A stretch of DNA of 64,000 nt from positions 334,262 through 398,261 of the forward strand of contig NZ_AYZD01000015.1 of NCBI RefSeq assembly GCF_001436755.1. Reading direction: 5' to 3'. Below are positions 26,718-35,786 of this stretch, piece by piece (the first letter of the stretch is position 1; each line of letters opens with the position of its first letter). The position numbers and the translations under genes are program-made. The DNA is from Liquorilactobacillus aquaticus DSM 21051. GTDB taxonomy: Bacteria > Bacillota > Bacilli > Lactobacillales > Lactobacillaceae. The notes beneath the pieces are model-generated. The model was not told the DNA's origin and did not search any database. It saw only the letters and a list, made by a program, of their open reading frames with translations.

Positions 26718-27836
26718 TTATATCATTGCTCTTCGTAATGTAACTGCGACTCCCTTTGGCGCCCATCCAGCAATAATCGTATCTGCATTGACCGTAATCC
26801 ACCCTAATCCAGAAAAAACAAGATCACTTTTTTGAGTTGTTTTAAATTCAAAACGAACAAGCTTCGGTAATTTTTCTATATTTTCAGCAATTGGTGGCTG
26901 TAATAATTCTCCTGCATGCTTCTCGTAGAAAACTTCAGCATTAACTGTCTTTGTTCGATGAATCATCAGATTATTGTCGACATAAACCACTACACCCTTC
27001 TTTTCCCCAGCCAAATAATCAAAACGTGCTAAAGCACCTAGGAAAAGTGTTTGTCCCGCTCCCAGTTGATAAACTTTAGGTTTAATTTCTTTTTGCGGTA
27101 CAGCAATATTTAGTTCCTTACCTGAAAGAAAATGTGCCATCTGCTGCTGATGAATAACTCCCGGTGTATCAATGAGAAAATGTTCATCGTCCAGAGGAAT
27201 TTCAATTTTATCAAGAGTTGTTCCCGGAAAATGGGAGGTCGTAATTAATTCAGCAATTCCTGTTTTTTGCTTGATAATTTGATTAATTAACGTCGATTTT
27301 CCAACATTGGTAACCCCTACTACGTAAACATCACGTCCATTACGATGTTTGTCAATTAACTTTAACAAAGAATCTATCATGTGATTTTTTTTGGCGCTTA
27401 CCAAGGCAACGTCAACTGGTCGCAGTCCTTGCATATTAGCATTTTGCCTAATCCAATCCCTCAACTTAGATCTTTTCAGAGACTTTGGCAATAGATCTTC
27501 CTTGTTACCAACGATCAATATCGGATTATCACCGACGAAACGCTGAAGCCCTGGTATAATTGAACCACTGAAATCAAAAATATCAACCACATTAACTATT
27601 AATGAATCTGTTTCGCCAATCTGTGTTAAGATTTTCAAAAAATCATCATCTGTTAATGCTACATCAGACACTTCATTATAGTGACGCAATCTGAAACAAC
27701 GTTTGCAATATAAATCCTCTTCTTCACCTTTTTTTTGAACCGCTGAGTTTGGAACATATCCTACACCTTTAGGATCAGTACTTTGAATCAATGCCCCACA
27801 ACCAATACAATACAGTTCTTCGTTCTCTTTATTCAT
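26718..27836 (-). CDS. yqeH: ribosome biogenesis GTPase YqeH
   Basis: YqeH is a circularly permuted GTPase for 30S assembly. The 372-residue protein starts with a Cys4 zinc finger (CIGCG and CKRCF), then shows GTPase motifs in permuted order: NKEDLLPK first, later GVTNVGKST, TTSHFPGTT and DTPGV. A C-terminal treble-clef-like region follows. The start codon lies inside the last codons of yqeG (8-nt overlap), so translation is probably coupled. Confidence 0.96.
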   Translation of the reverse strand: MNKENEELYCIGCGALIQSTDPKGVGYVPNSAVQKKGEEEDLYCKRCFRLRHYNEVSDVALTDDDFLKILTQIGETDSLIVNVVDIFDFSGSIIPGLQRFVGDNPILIVGNKEDLLPKSLKRSKLRDWIRQNANMQGLRPVDVALVSAKKNHMIDSLLKLIDKHRNGRDVYVVGVTNVGKSTLINQIIKQKTGIAELITTSHFPGTTLDKIEIPLDDEHFLIDTPGVIHQQQMAHFLSGKELNIAVPQKEIKPKVYQLGAGQTLFLGALARFDYLAGEKKGVVVYVDNNLMIHRTKTVNAEVFYEKHAGELLQPPIAENIEKLPKLVRFEFKTTQKSDLVFSGLGWITVNADTIIAGWAPKGVAVTLRRAMI

Positions 27837-28362
27837 CTAATGAATGCCCCCATGTTGATGAAATAACATTATTTTTTATCAAATTTTTTTTAATAATTCT
27901 TTCGAAAAAGCGATTAATTTTAGTATTCCATGCATCAGTTTCAATAATGGGCTTAACTAAAATACTTTTAATACCAGCTGAATTAGCAGCAGCAATATCC
28001 GTCACAAGCTGATCGCCTACCAATACTAGTTCGCTACTTTCCAGTTTGAATTTTTTCTTTGCTTCATCTATACCTCGCGAAAAGGGTTTTAGTGCACGTG
28101 AAACAAAGGGAAGTTTTAAGGGCGCCGCGGCTTTGGCAACACGTCTCTTACTGTTATTAGATACAACGATGACGGGAATTGACTCCGCACGCATTATTTC
28201 TAACCAGCGTTTTAATTCAGATGTTCCGTTAGGGTTATTCCATGCAATCAAAGTATTATCCAAATCTGTTAATATAACCTTGATCCCATTTCTTCTTAAA
28301 TCTCCTGGTGTCAAATCATAAATTGATTCAAGCATCCAGGTTGGCTTGAAACGTGCAAACAT
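27829..28362 (-). CDS. yqeG: YqeG family HAD phosphatase
   Basis: This 177-residue protein is a HAD-superfamily phosphatase of the YqeG type (subfamily IIIA). Motif I is DLDNTL near residue 34, followed by VIVVSNNS (motif II) and VGDQLVTDI (motif IV). The start ATG of MFARF lies eight nt behind AGGAG. Relatives include phosphatidylglycerophosphate phosphatases in other lineages; the substrate here is not known. It leads the yqeG-to-rpmF series. Confidence 0.92.
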   Translation of the reverse strand: MFARFKPTWMLESIYDLTPGDLRRNGIKVILTDLDNTLIAWNNPNGTSELKRWLEIMRAESIPVIVVSNNSKRRVAKAAAPLKLPFVSRALKPFSRGIDEAKKKFKLESSELVLVGDQLVTDIAAANSAGIKSILVKPIIETDAWNTKINRFFERIIKKNLIKNNVISSTWGHSLDE

Positions 28363-28472
28363 ATAACACACTCCTATTTTTTCTTGACCTATTTATTATA
28401 TGCTACTTTTATTAAATTGCGCAAAAATTTATGATTGCTACTTGTACAGTTAATTTATCTAGATATAACAAA

Positions 28473-28499
28473 AGTCTAGAACAAATTTTGTCCTAGACT
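28473..28499 (-). terminator. intrinsic terminator after rplT
   Basis: AGTCTAG-GACAAA pairs with TTTGT-TCTAGACT on the minus strand and is followed by TTTTG. It ends the infC-rpmI-rplT operon. Confidence 0.75.
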
Positions 28500-28520
28500 C
28501 TCTCTTCTTGCTTACGTTGT

Positions 28521-28880
28521 CTACTTAGCTAAAGCTTTCTTTGCTTCTTCAACAATAGAAGTGAAAGCAGCACTATCATTAATCGCTAAGTCTGCTAGCA
28601 TTTTACGGTTTACTTCAATTTCTGCAAGTTTCAAACCATGCATCAATTTGCTGTAACTGATATCATTATTGCGAGCAGCAGCATTAATACGAGCAATCCA
28701 TAATTTACGGAAATTAGATTTAGTCTTGCGACGATCACGGAATGCATATTGGTAAGATTTCATAACTTGTTGCTTAGCAACCTTAAACTGGATATGTTTT
28801 GACCCACGATATCCCTTTGCTAATTTGATCATTTTTTTACGACGTTGGCGTGTAACTGTTCCACCTTTAACACGTGGCAT
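28521..28880 (-). CDS. rplT: 50S ribosomal protein L20
   Basis: L20 is an early-assembly 23S rRNA-binding protein and the known autogenous regulator of its operon. The 119-residue protein has the typical basic start [16 protein letters not shown] and the conserved [19 protein letters not shown] region. AAGGAGG precedes the ATG. Its 164-nt distance from rpmI is unusually long and holds three hairpins, reported as a separate feature. Confidence 0.98.
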   Translation of the reverse strand: MPRVKGGTVTRQRRKKMIKLAKGYRGSKHIQFKVAKQQVMKSYQYAFRDRRKTKSNFRKLWIARINAAARNNDISYSKLMHGLKLAEIEVNRKMLADLAINDSAAFTSIVEEAKKALAK

Positions 28881-28901
28881 GAAAATTCCTCCTTAAATTA
28901 G

Positions 28902-29000
28902 TCTAAGGGTGTAAATTACAATATTATTCGCTATATGCGGATCTGCCCTTAGAACACATATCTCTTTTTTGAGATGTATTACTAATCACACATGTGATTT
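28902..29000 (-). promoter_or_regulatory. cluster of three hairpins between rpmI and rplT
   Basis: In transcript order: AATCACA/TGTGATT (28984-28999), then an ACATCTC/GAGAT-ATGT hairpin with an A6 loop, then TCTAAGGG/CCCTTAGA enclosing a small CGC-TATAT-GCG hairpin (28902-28953). The last stem ends 8 nt before the AAGGAGG of rplT. Position suggests control of L20 expression, but the mechanism is an inference. Confidence 0.5.
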
Positions 29001-29044
29001 TATTTTTCAATTAATGAACCTTAAAAATCCGAAAAATGCATAAG

Positions 29045-29245
29045 CTATCTAACTTGTGAAAGCATTTGTTTGATACGCTTCATATCTGAAGCAGATACCA
29101 TTGATGCTTTACGCAATTGACGACGTTGCTTTTTCGTCTTTCCATGGAAACGATGACTAGTAAAAGCGTTTGAGCGCTTTAAGCCGCCATTTCCTGTTCG
29201 TTTGAAACGTTTTACTGAAGCACGATGTGTTTTTTGTTTTGGCAT
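29045..29245 (-). CDS. rpmI: 50S ribosomal protein L35
   Basis: The 66-residue, strongly basic protein starts [18 protein letters not shown], with the conserved [16 protein letters not shown] region. AGGAGG lies close before the ATG. It is in the standard infC-rpmI-rplT order, 29 nt after infC. Confidence 0.97.
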   Translation of the reverse strand: MPKQKTHRASVKRFKRTGNGGLKRSNAFTSHRFHGKTKKQRRQLRKASMVSASDMKRIKQMLSQVR

Positions 29246-29274
29246 AATACTTTCTTCCTCCTATGTTAAAAAGC

Positions 29275-29790
29275 CTAATTTTCGGCTTTAGGCGCTAACA
29301 TTAAAAACATGCTACGCCCATCCATTTTAGCTCTTGATTCAACCGTCGCAATATCATTAGTTGCCTTTGAGAACCGGTTCAAAACATCATAACCAATTTC
29401 CTTATGTGTAATTGCACGACCTTTAAATCGGATAGATACCTTAACTTTGTCTCCTTTAGAAAGAAACTTGCGTGCATTTTTCATCTTGGTATTAAAATCA
29501 TTAATATCAATCGTTGGACTTAACCGAACTTCTTTAACATTGATGACCTTTTGTTTCTTTCTTGCTTCACGCTGCTTCTTTTGCAGTTCGAAACGATATT
29601 TTCCATAATCCATGACTCTGGCAACTGGCGGCTTTGCTTTCGGTGCAACTAAAACTAGATCTAAATTCGACTGTTCAGCTAAGCGCAAAGCTTCCTGCTT
29701 GGACTTAACACCAAGCTGAGAGCCATCACTAGCAATCAGACGCACTTCACGTGCTCGAATACCTTCGTTTACCATTTTATCAACTGCTAT
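29275..29790 (-). CDS. infC: translation initiation factor IF-3 with an ATA start codon
   Basis: IF-3 controls start-codon and initiator-tRNA choice on the 30S subunit. The 171-residue protein has an N-domain beginning [13 protein letters not shown] and a C-domain with [13 protein letters not shown]. The start is set at an ATA: GGAGG lies nine nt before it, and an in-frame TGA lies only two codons upstream. The first ATG (at 29773-29775) is 24 nt from that site, too far. Use of AUU/AUA/AUC on infC is known to allow autoregulation, because IF-3 itself rejects such codons. A leader with an attenuator and a strong promoter precede the gene. Confidence 0.93.
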   Translation of the reverse strand: MAVDKMVNEGIRAREVRLIASDGSQLGVKSKQEALRLAEQSNLDLVLVAPKAKPPVARVMDYGKYRFELQKKQREARKKQKVINVKEVRLSPTIDINDFNTKMKNARKFLSKGDKVKVSIRFKGRAITHKEIGYDVLNRFSKATNDIATVESRAKMDGRSMFLMLAPKAEN

Positions 29791-29958
29791 GGTGTTTCAC
29801 CTCCAAATATAATCAGAGAAAATGCAGAAAAAACGGGAAACTTATCACTAAGCCTCCCGCTTTCTTCACTTCGTTCAATCCGAAACTCACTTTATAAGTG
29901 CCCGGGAACAAAAGTGTTCTCAAGGCGAGAAGCGGGTGCTTCTGCTTTTTTCTCAACT
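29791..29958 (-). promoter_or_regulatory. L20-type leader with alternative terminator and antiterminator
   Basis: The leader of the infC operon can form a terminator (29834-29859: 11-bp stem with GTGA loop, then six T on the minus strand). The upstream CCCGCTT (complement of 29930-29936) can pair with AAGCGGG in the 5' arm of that terminator, making an antiterminator. In Bacillus, L20 binds a leader of this kind and promotes termination; applying that here is by family knowledge and position. Confidence 0.8.
29834..29859 (-). terminator. leader attenuator terminator of the infC operon
   Basis: The stem CGGGAGGCTTA/TAAGTTTCCCG (two G-U pairs, GTGA loop) is followed by TTTTTT, before the infC ribosome binding site. 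Read-through is needed for expression of all three genes. Confidence 0.8.
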
Positions 29959-29964
29959 TTTCTT

Positions 29965-29993
29965 ATATTATCATTGTCATACACACAAGTCAA
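29965..29993 (-). promoter_or_regulatory. strong promoter of the infC-rpmI-rplT operon
   Basis: TTGACT, a 17-nt spacer and TAATAT give a near-consensus promoter. Transcription would start near 29958, producing a leader of about 168 nt. Confidence 0.82.
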
Positions 29994-30023
29994 GCTTATT
30001 ATTCAAGTTTATCAGGCTTACAT

Positions 30024-31976
30024 TTATTCTGCTTCTCGACTATAGCTGGCTACATCTGCAAGTATTTCATTTACAAAATCATTTATCTTTACTTCTTTAG
30101 TGTTATCTTGCCCATACCGACGAACTGAAACACCCTTTTCTGCAACTTCCTTATCACCGACTACTAAAATATAAGGGATTTTGTTGACTTGTGCCTGTCT
30201 GACCTTATAGCCCATTTTCTCGTTTCTTTCATCAATATTAACTCTAATTTTATTTGCTACCAGGCGGTCACGCAATGCTTCACAGTATTCCAAGTGCAAG
30301 TCATTCTTCACAGGGATAATTGTAACTTGTTGCGGTGCTAACCAAGTTGGGAATGCTCCCTTATAAATTTCCGTCAAATAAGCTGTAAAACGCTCCATTG
30401 TAGAAACGATTCCACGATGGATCATAACTGGTCGATGTTCTTCGCCATCAGCACCGATGTAATGTAAGTCAAATTTTTCCGGCAACAAGAAATCTAATTG
30501 AATAGTTGATAGCGTCTCCTCGCCGCCCAGTGCAGTTTTTGTCTGAACATCCAGTTTAGGGCCATAGAAGGCAGCTTCACCTTCTGCTTCATAATAGTCA
30601 AGGCCAAGATCATCCATTGCAGCTTTTAACATCTTCTGTGATTTTTCCCACATTTCATCATCATCAAAATACTTATGTGTATTTTTAGGATCACGATAAC
30701 TGAGACGGAAACGATAATCTGTAATATCAAAATCGCTATAGACCGAAACCATCAACTGAAGTGTTTGTTTGAATTCTTCTTCGATTTGATCTGGCGTAAC
30801 AAACGTATGACCATCATTTAATGTCATCTCACGTACACGAGATAAGCCTGTCAAAGCACCAGATTTTTCATAGCGATGCATCATGCCTAATTCTGCAATC
30901 CGAAGTGGAAGATCACGATATGATCGAATATGGCGGTTATAAATTTGAATATGTGAGGGGCAATTCATTGGACGCAGTTCAAGCATCTCTCCGTCACCCA
31001 TGTCCATTGGTGGAAACATATCTTCACGATAATGATCCCAATGCCCAGATTGTTTGTATAAATCGAGATTTGCAAGAATTGGAGTATAAACGTGTTCATA
31101 ACCACGTGAAACTTCCTTGTCAATAATGTATCGTTCAATCGTTCTTCTGATTGTTGCACCCTTTGGCATCCAATAAGGCAGACCCGCGCCAACTTTAGGA
31201 TCTACAAAAAACAAATCCAAATCGTTGCCAATAACACGGTGATCACGCTCACGCGCCTCTTGACGACGTTTTAATTCAGCATCTAGATCTTTTTGCTTGA
31301 AAAATGATGTTCCATAAACACGTTGAAGCATTGGATTGCTTGAAATGCCTTTCCAATATGCCCCCGCCACAGAGAGTATTTGAAAAATTTTAACTCCTTT
31401 GGTGGTTGCTAATTTTGCACCGTCAGAGACATCGACAAAATCCCCGAGCACATGGACAGCTACTTGACCATCATTTTCGGCTGCTGCTTTTTTGACCAGT
31501 TCCATCCGATAAGGATCACCATCAACAGCTTTTAAAGCTTCCTGTTCGTTAAGAACTTTATATTTGATTGCCATATTCGCTTTCACAAGCTCTTTCATCT
31601 TTTGTGAAATTTTATCAAACTCAGTTTCAGCTACCTGACCCTCAGCATTATCTGTATCAAAATAAAAACCATGTTCTGTCACTTTTCCTTCGCCAAAGTG
31701 CATTTTAGGATATAATTCAGACAATGCACTTGCCAATAAAATTGAACCTGTCTGCCATAGAACTTTTACCCCGTCTTCTGAATCTTTGGTGATGATTTTC
31801 AACGTTCCATTTTCAACCAATCCCTGTTGGTAGTCGATCAATTTTCCATTAAAATAACCTGCAACGGCCTTTTTGGCAAGACTTGTACTGATTGTTTTAG
31901 CAATATCCTCAGTTGTAATTCCCTTGTCAAACTCCTTGATCGTTTCATCTGGAAATGTAATTTTAATTTTTCCCAT
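30024..31976 (-). CDS. thrS: threonine-tRNA ligase
   Basis: ThrS is a class II synthetase that charges tRNA-Thr. The 650-residue protein has an N-terminal TGS domain (about 1-63), a tRNA/SAD editing domain (the [15 protein letters not shown] region), catalytic motifs 1-3 ([42 protein letters not shown]) and a C-terminal anticodon-binding domain (QVTIIPV). GGAGG precedes the ATG. Expression is under a T-box leader with a threonine specifier codon, located upstream. Confidence 0.98.
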   Translation of the reverse strand: MGKIKITFPDETIKEFDKGITTEDIAKTISTSLAKKAVAGYFNGKLIDYQQGLVENGTLKIITKDSEDGVKVLWQTGSILLASALSELYPKMHFGEGKVTEHGFYFDTDNAEGQVAETEFDKISQKMKELVKANMAIKYKVLNEQEALKAVDGDPYRMELVKKAAAENDGQVAVHVLGDFVDVSDGAKLATTKGVKIFQILSVAGAYWKGISSNPMLQRVYGTSFFKQKDLDAELKRRQEARERDHRVIGNDLDLFFVDPKVGAGLPYWMPKGATIRRTIERYIIDKEVSRGYEHVYTPILANLDLYKQSGHWDHYREDMFPPMDMGDGEMLELRPMNCPSHIQIYNRHIRSYRDLPLRIAELGMMHRYEKSGALTGLSRVREMTLNDGHTFVTPDQIEEEFKQTLQLMVSVYSDFDITDYRFRLSYRDPKNTHKYFDDDEMWEKSQKMLKAAMDDLGLDYYEAEGEAAFYGPKLDVQTKTALGGEETLSTIQLDFLLPEKFDLHYIGADGEEHRPVMIHRGIVSTMERFTAYLTEIYKGAFPTWLAPQQVTIIPVKNDLHLEYCEALRDRLVANKIRVNIDERNEKMGYKVRQAQVNKIPYILVVGDKEVAEKGVSVRRYGQDNTKEVKINDFVNEILADVASYSREAE

Positions 31977-32003
31977 ATTAAGTTTCCTCCAAATTATAAT
32001 AAT

Positions 32004-32240
32004 AAAAAAGCCCTAATGTGTTAAAACACATTAGGGACGTTAATTAACGCGGTTCCACCCAAATTCAAGATTACATAAGAAAAACTGACTTTGCAATCTC
32101 CTCAAACACGTTGTTAACGGACGCAGCCCGATCTGACTTTTCACCAGATAAAAAATAGAAGTGGTAAGCTTACAGCCTGAGTAATTTTCAGTCAAGATTA
32201 CTCATCCCTGAATTCATAAACCTTTTATCTCCTACATCAA
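32004..32240 (-). promoter_or_regulatory. T-box leader of thrS, specifier ACC (Thr)
   Basis: Stem I is closed by GATAAAA and TTTTATC, and its specifier loop shows ACC followed by A (complement of 32163-32165), a threonine codon. The T-box sequence GGGTGGAACCGCG lies at 32048-32060, and the terminator CCCTAATGTG/CACATTAGGG (32011-32036) ends in six T. Uncharged tRNA-Thr should favour antitermination, raising thrS expression. The 309-nt gene-free stretch is explained by this leader and its promoter. Confidence 0.93.
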
Positions 32241-32249
32241 CTATCTAAT

Positions 32250-32278
32250 ATTAAACCACTAATAGACTTGCCGTTCAA
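32250..32278 (-). promoter_or_regulatory. candidate promoter of thrS
   Basis: TTGAAC, a 17-nt spacer and TTTAAT lie just upstream of the T-box stem I and directly after the dnaI stop codon. Confidence 0.5.
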
Positions 32279-32285
32279 GTCAAAA

Positions 32286-33215
32286 TTATTTTTTAAATTG
32301 ACGGCGGTTTCGACCAACAATCCTAAACTCCTCAGCCAAGAATCTGATTCGCTCCATAATACGTTTGGCTTTAAGCGGCTCCGCTTCACCGCGGTTATTT
32401 GTTGTCAGATATTGTTTTTCAAGCTGTATCATATCTAAATTGGAACTAAAAAAAGTTGGTAATTCTTCTTGCATTCGATACTGAAGAATTACTCCTAAAA
32501 TATCATCTCTTATCCAACTTGAAAGCTGATCCGCTCCTATGTCATCTAACATCAAAACAGGTGTTCTTTTAACTTCATCGACCATTTTCATTGTTCCATT
32601 GCTTCCAATTGAATTTTTCATTTCAACTGCAAAGCTAGGAAAATGTAGTAATGTAGACGTCACACCTTCTTCAGCTAAACCATTCGCAATCGCACCTAGA
32701 AGATAAGTTTTCCCAACACCAAAACTTCCTTGCAAATACATCGCACGATGAAATTTTTTAGGGGCATTCGTATACTCAACAATAAAGCGGCCAGCTGCCT
32801 CAGCCGCCAGCTCTCGTCCTTCAAGATCATAGTCGGCCAACTCCGCATCACGGATATCCTTCGGCATGTTGATTGAGTGGACACGATTATAAATAGCTTG
32901 TCTCTTTTTCTGTATTATCAGAGCCTCACTAGGAACATAGGTGACATCTATTAAATGATTGTTGAGAGTCAATTGCGGGTCATATCCTGGAGCAAGTGTT
33001 TCTTCGCCTCTTTTTATTTTGTTTTTTACGCTAACAAATTCATACACCTTACTAGCGCTCTTGGCAATATCTTCTTGCGAGAGTCCAGCTTGATTGTCAC
33101 GGATGAAATTTTTAACTTCTTCATCTTCAAACGCATCACGAATCAATTGACGATAGTTTTTATTCCAATTACGTTTTTTCAATTTTTCAGCTAATTGTTC
33201 ACCAACATCTTTCAT
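32286..33215 (-). CDS. dnaI: primosomal helicase loader DnaI
   Basis: DnaI loads the replicative helicase onto DNA at origin and restart sites. The 309-residue protein has an N-terminal helicase-binding domain and a AAA+ domain with Walker A GSFGVGKTY and Walker B VLMLDDIGAD. The ATG start of MKDVGEQ is eight nt from AGGGAG; a GTG seven codons upstream is less well placed. It follows dnaB, its functional partner, with about 25 nt between. Confidence 0.95.
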   Translation of the reverse strand: MKDVGEQLAEKLKKRNWNKNYRQLIRDAFEDEEVKNFIRDNQAGLSQEDIAKSASKVYEFVSVKNKIKRGEETLAPGYDPQLTLNNHLIDVTYVPSEALIIQKKRQAIYNRVHSINMPKDIRDAELADYDLEGRELAAEAAGRFIVEYTNAPKKFHRAMYLQGSFGVGKTYLLGAIANGLAEEGVTSTLLHFPSFAVEMKNSIGSNGTMKMVDEVKRTPVLMLDDIGADQLSSWIRDDILGVILQYRMQEELPTFFSSNLDMIQLEKQYLTTNNRGEAEPLKAKRIMERIRFLAEEFRIVGRNRRQFKK

Positions 33216-33241
33216 TCCGTCATCTCCCTCAACCACAATTT

Positions 33242-34624
33242 TTATTTCTTTTTACGAAAACGACTTAACTTTTCTTTGATTTTTTTCCGTTCCTCTTCAC
33301 TTACAGTTGAAACCTGCTTAGGTTTGTACCCTTCTTGAGCCCAGTCAGGAAGTTCCTCTTTTTGAACGACATTAGTACGCCTGCTTTTCTTAGAGTAACC
33401 AGAAGATGGATAGTTTTTTTGCCTTTTTTTCGAATTAAATGTTCGTACCTGTTTCATTGCTTCTTTTGGATCCTTGATTTTCTTTTGTGCCCAATCCGCC
33501 ACAACTGCTTCAAAAAAAGCACGGTTCAAAACAGACATGCCACGATCAACTATCATGTAGTGAATTAAAATATTGATAACTGCATTATTAAATAACCTTT
33601 TCGCTGATACCCATTCAAGCGTATTTCTCTCCGCTGTCGTAACAAAAGTTCCCTTCTCTGACTTTAAAACTCGCAAAAATTCTGCTGGAGCATATGCTTT
33701 ACATGCATTCAATAGTGCCTGATCAGCTTTATTCAGACCACTATTTTCACTGGCGGCTGTCTTCGACGCTACAATATCTGTTTTATCTTTAGGTATAATT
33801 GACCGCAGATGCTCTCGATCACTATATTTTTGATGTAGCAGAGACATAAAAACCTGAAAGTCAACTTTATTTGTCTGTACATTAGCGGCTTCTTCCAAAA
33901 GCTGCGTTACTTCAAGCTCATCAAGGCCGTAAACTTCATGAGCTACTAGAACTTTTTCTTTTCGTTCCATAACTTGTTTGACATCGATAAATGATTTGGC
34001 TAGCATTTGCTGCAAAAATCTCATATCAAACCCACTTTTGTCCTCATCTAAAATTATACCTTTGGGAATTTCTTCAGTTTGGCCTTGTTCAGCGTTCGCA
34101 GCATTGTACAAAGCTTGTGTCTGTAACGAAAAAACATCTAAAAAATGTTTTGTTGTTTCAGTTCCCTTGAAATTTGTTAATCTATTTGGAAGATAAGTTG
34201 ACTGCAGCTCATTAAAATACTCTTCACCGACCGTCTCTAAAAGTAAGGCTCGCAATAAATCATCTTTAAAAAAAGCCAGTGGTTTCTGGGGCGGTTGAAC
34301 AATGTAAAGATCTAATTTTCCCAACTCATCTTTTTTTTCAAAAGTTCGCAGTAATCCCAATGCTTCAAGCTTACAGCGTGCTTCAAAAAAAGGCTGTAAT
34401 CCTATTCCTAACAGATCAAACAGCCTTGTGTGCATTTTACGAACAGAGATTTGCGGTTTCATCTCAATCTGCGTCCTAAGTAAGGAATACAATCCAAATG
34501 CAGTTACCCCCATTAATGGCTGGTAAAGACGCAGTATAACATCCATATCACTATCAAATATTACTTCGTTTGAGACAACCACGTAACCATCTCTAGGAGA
34601 CATCTCCTGCCAGCCTCCGTTCAT
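33242..34624 (-). CDS. dnaB: replication initiation and membrane attachment protein DnaB
   Basis: This is the Firmicutes DnaB, which helps the DnaD-DnaI pathway load the helicase; it is not the E. coli DnaB helicase. The 460-residue protein has an N-terminal winged-helix-like region (FGLYSLLRTQ) and a C-terminal DnaB_2/DnaD-like domain with RLFNNAVINILIHYM, followed by a basic tail rich in Arg/Lys. The ATG start is ten nt behind AAGGA. It lies between nrdR and dnaI, the order seen in Bacillus and lactobacilli. Confidence 0.93.
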   Translation of the reverse strand: MNGGWQEMSPRDGYVVVSNEVIFDSDMDVILRLYQPLMGVTAFGLYSLLRTQIEMKPQISVRKMHTRLFDLLGIGLQPFFEARCKLEALGLLRTFEKKDELGKLDLYIVQPPQKPLAFFKDDLLRALLLETVGEEYFNELQSTYLPNRLTNFKGTETTKHFLDVFSLQTQALYNAANAEQGQTEEIPKGIILDEDKSGFDMRFLQQMLAKSFIDVKQVMERKEKVLVAHEVYGLDELEVTQLLEEAANVQTNKVDFQVFMSLLHQKYSDREHLRSIIPKDKTDIVASKTAASENSGLNKADQALLNACKAYAPAEFLRVLKSEKGTFVTTAERNTLEWVSAKRLFNNAVINILIHYMIVDRGMSVLNRAFFEAVVADWAQKKIKDPKEAMKQVRTFNSKKRQKNYPSSGYSKKSRRTNVVQKEELPDWAQEGYKPKQVSTVSEEERKKIKEKLSRFRKKK

Positions 34625-34638
34625 GACAAACACATCCT

Positions 34639-35148
34639 TTACTTCTTGTCATCTGGTGTCTGTTCCTTATTGTCACCGTTATTCTTATTTTTCCTATCAC
34701 GAGCCATCATTTCCTGCAATTCCTTTAGGAAAACACTCATATCCTTAAATTGGCGGTAAACACTCGCAAAACGAATATAAGATATTTCGTCAACATCTGC
34801 CAGTAAACCCATTACATATTCACCGACTAATTGACTGGAAACTTCATTTTCTCCAAGAGAACGCACTTTGTTTTCAACTTCATCAACAATTCGTGTGATT
34901 TCATCCATTCCAACTGGCCTTTTTTCGGCTGATCGAATCACCCCACGAAGTATTTTTTCGCGATTAAACTCTTCACGCGTGCCATTTTTCTTGATTACCA
35001 ACAGCGGTGTGGCTTCCACTCTCTCGAAAGTCGTAAACCTAAAACCACAAGCCTCACACTCCCGACGACGCCTAATTACATGACCATCGTCAGCAGGCCT
35101 ACTGTCGACAACGCGTGAACCATTATGATGGCAATGGGGACATCTCAT
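34639..35148 (-). CDS. nrdR: transcriptional repressor NrdR
   Basis: NrdR represses ribonucleotide reductase genes according to the dATP/ATP balance. The protein has an N-terminal zinc finger (CPHC at residues 3-6 and [12 protein letters not shown]) and an ATP-cone domain ([11 protein letters not shown]). At 169 residues it is a little longer than the usual 150, with an acidic, Asn/Lys-rich tail. The start ATG of MRCPHC is preceded by GAGGTG. Its presence in this operon is conserved. Confidence 0.95.
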   Translation of the reverse strand: MRCPHCHHNGSRVVDSRPADDGHVIRRRRECEACGFRFTTFERVEATPLLVIKKNGTREEFNREKILRGVIRSAEKRPVGMDEITRIVDEVENKVRSLGENEVSSQLVGEYVMGLLADVDEISYIRFASVYRQFKDMSVFLKELQEMMARDRKNKNNGDNKEQTPDDKK

Positions 35149-35186
35149 ATCCTTCACCTCATTAAAAGAATTATTTCTTTCTTGTG

Positions 35187-35786
35187 CTATGCAAACTTAT
35201 TCATTATAAGCCATTCTATCACTTGCATTAAGGTTTCTTCAACTTGTTTAGAATTGTCAATGACAACATCTGCACGTTTGTTACGTTCAGCCTGACTCAT
35301 TTGCGATTTAATTCTCTTCTCGGCTTCATCAATGTTTAAACCGTTTCGTTTCATCAAGCGTTTTAATTGAACACTATATGGAACACAAACTGTCATAACA
35401 CTGTCACAGTATTTTTCATAATGTCCTTCAAAAAGAAGGGGGATTTCTAAAACAAGCAATTTGACTTTCATTTTTCTTGATTGATCAATCAATTCTTCAA
35501 CTTTTTGTCTGATAAGCGGCCCAGTTATTGCATTTAATTGTTTTAAATGTTTTTTGTTAGCAAAAACATTTTTTCCTAACCGTCCTCTGTCCAACTTTCC
35601 ATTAGTTTTAACGATTTCATTTCCAAAAGTCTGCTTTATTTTTTCCAAACCAACCGTTCCAGGTTCAACAATTTGTCGAGCAATACGATCACCATCAATC
35701 ACCGTTGCACCTTTTTTTTTCAAGAACTCGCTGACAGTTGATTTCCCGCTTGCAATTCCACCAGTTAAGCCCAAAATATATGTCAT
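35187..35786 (-). CDS. coaE: dephospho-CoA kinase
   Basis: CoaE catalyses the last step of coenzyme A synthesis. The 199-residue protein has the P-loop GGIASGKST at residues 9-17 and the motif [12 protein letters not shown]. Its ATG follows directly after the TAA of mutM, with no gap, so translation is likely coupled. Confidence 0.96.
   Translation of the reverse strand: MTYILGLTGGIASGKSTVSEFLKKKGATVIDGDRIARQIVEPGTVGLEKIKQTFGNEIVKTNGKLDRGRLGKNVFANKKHLKQLNAITGPLIRQKVEELIDQSRKMKVKLLVLEIPLLFEGHYEKYCDSVMTVCVPYSVQLKRLMKRNGLNIDEAEKRIKSQMSQAERNKRADVVIDNSKQVEETLMQVIEWLIMNKFA

Noticed and set aside
29773-29775. ATG as start of infC
   Set aside because: It is 24 nt from GGAGG; the ATA five codons upstream has the normal distance.
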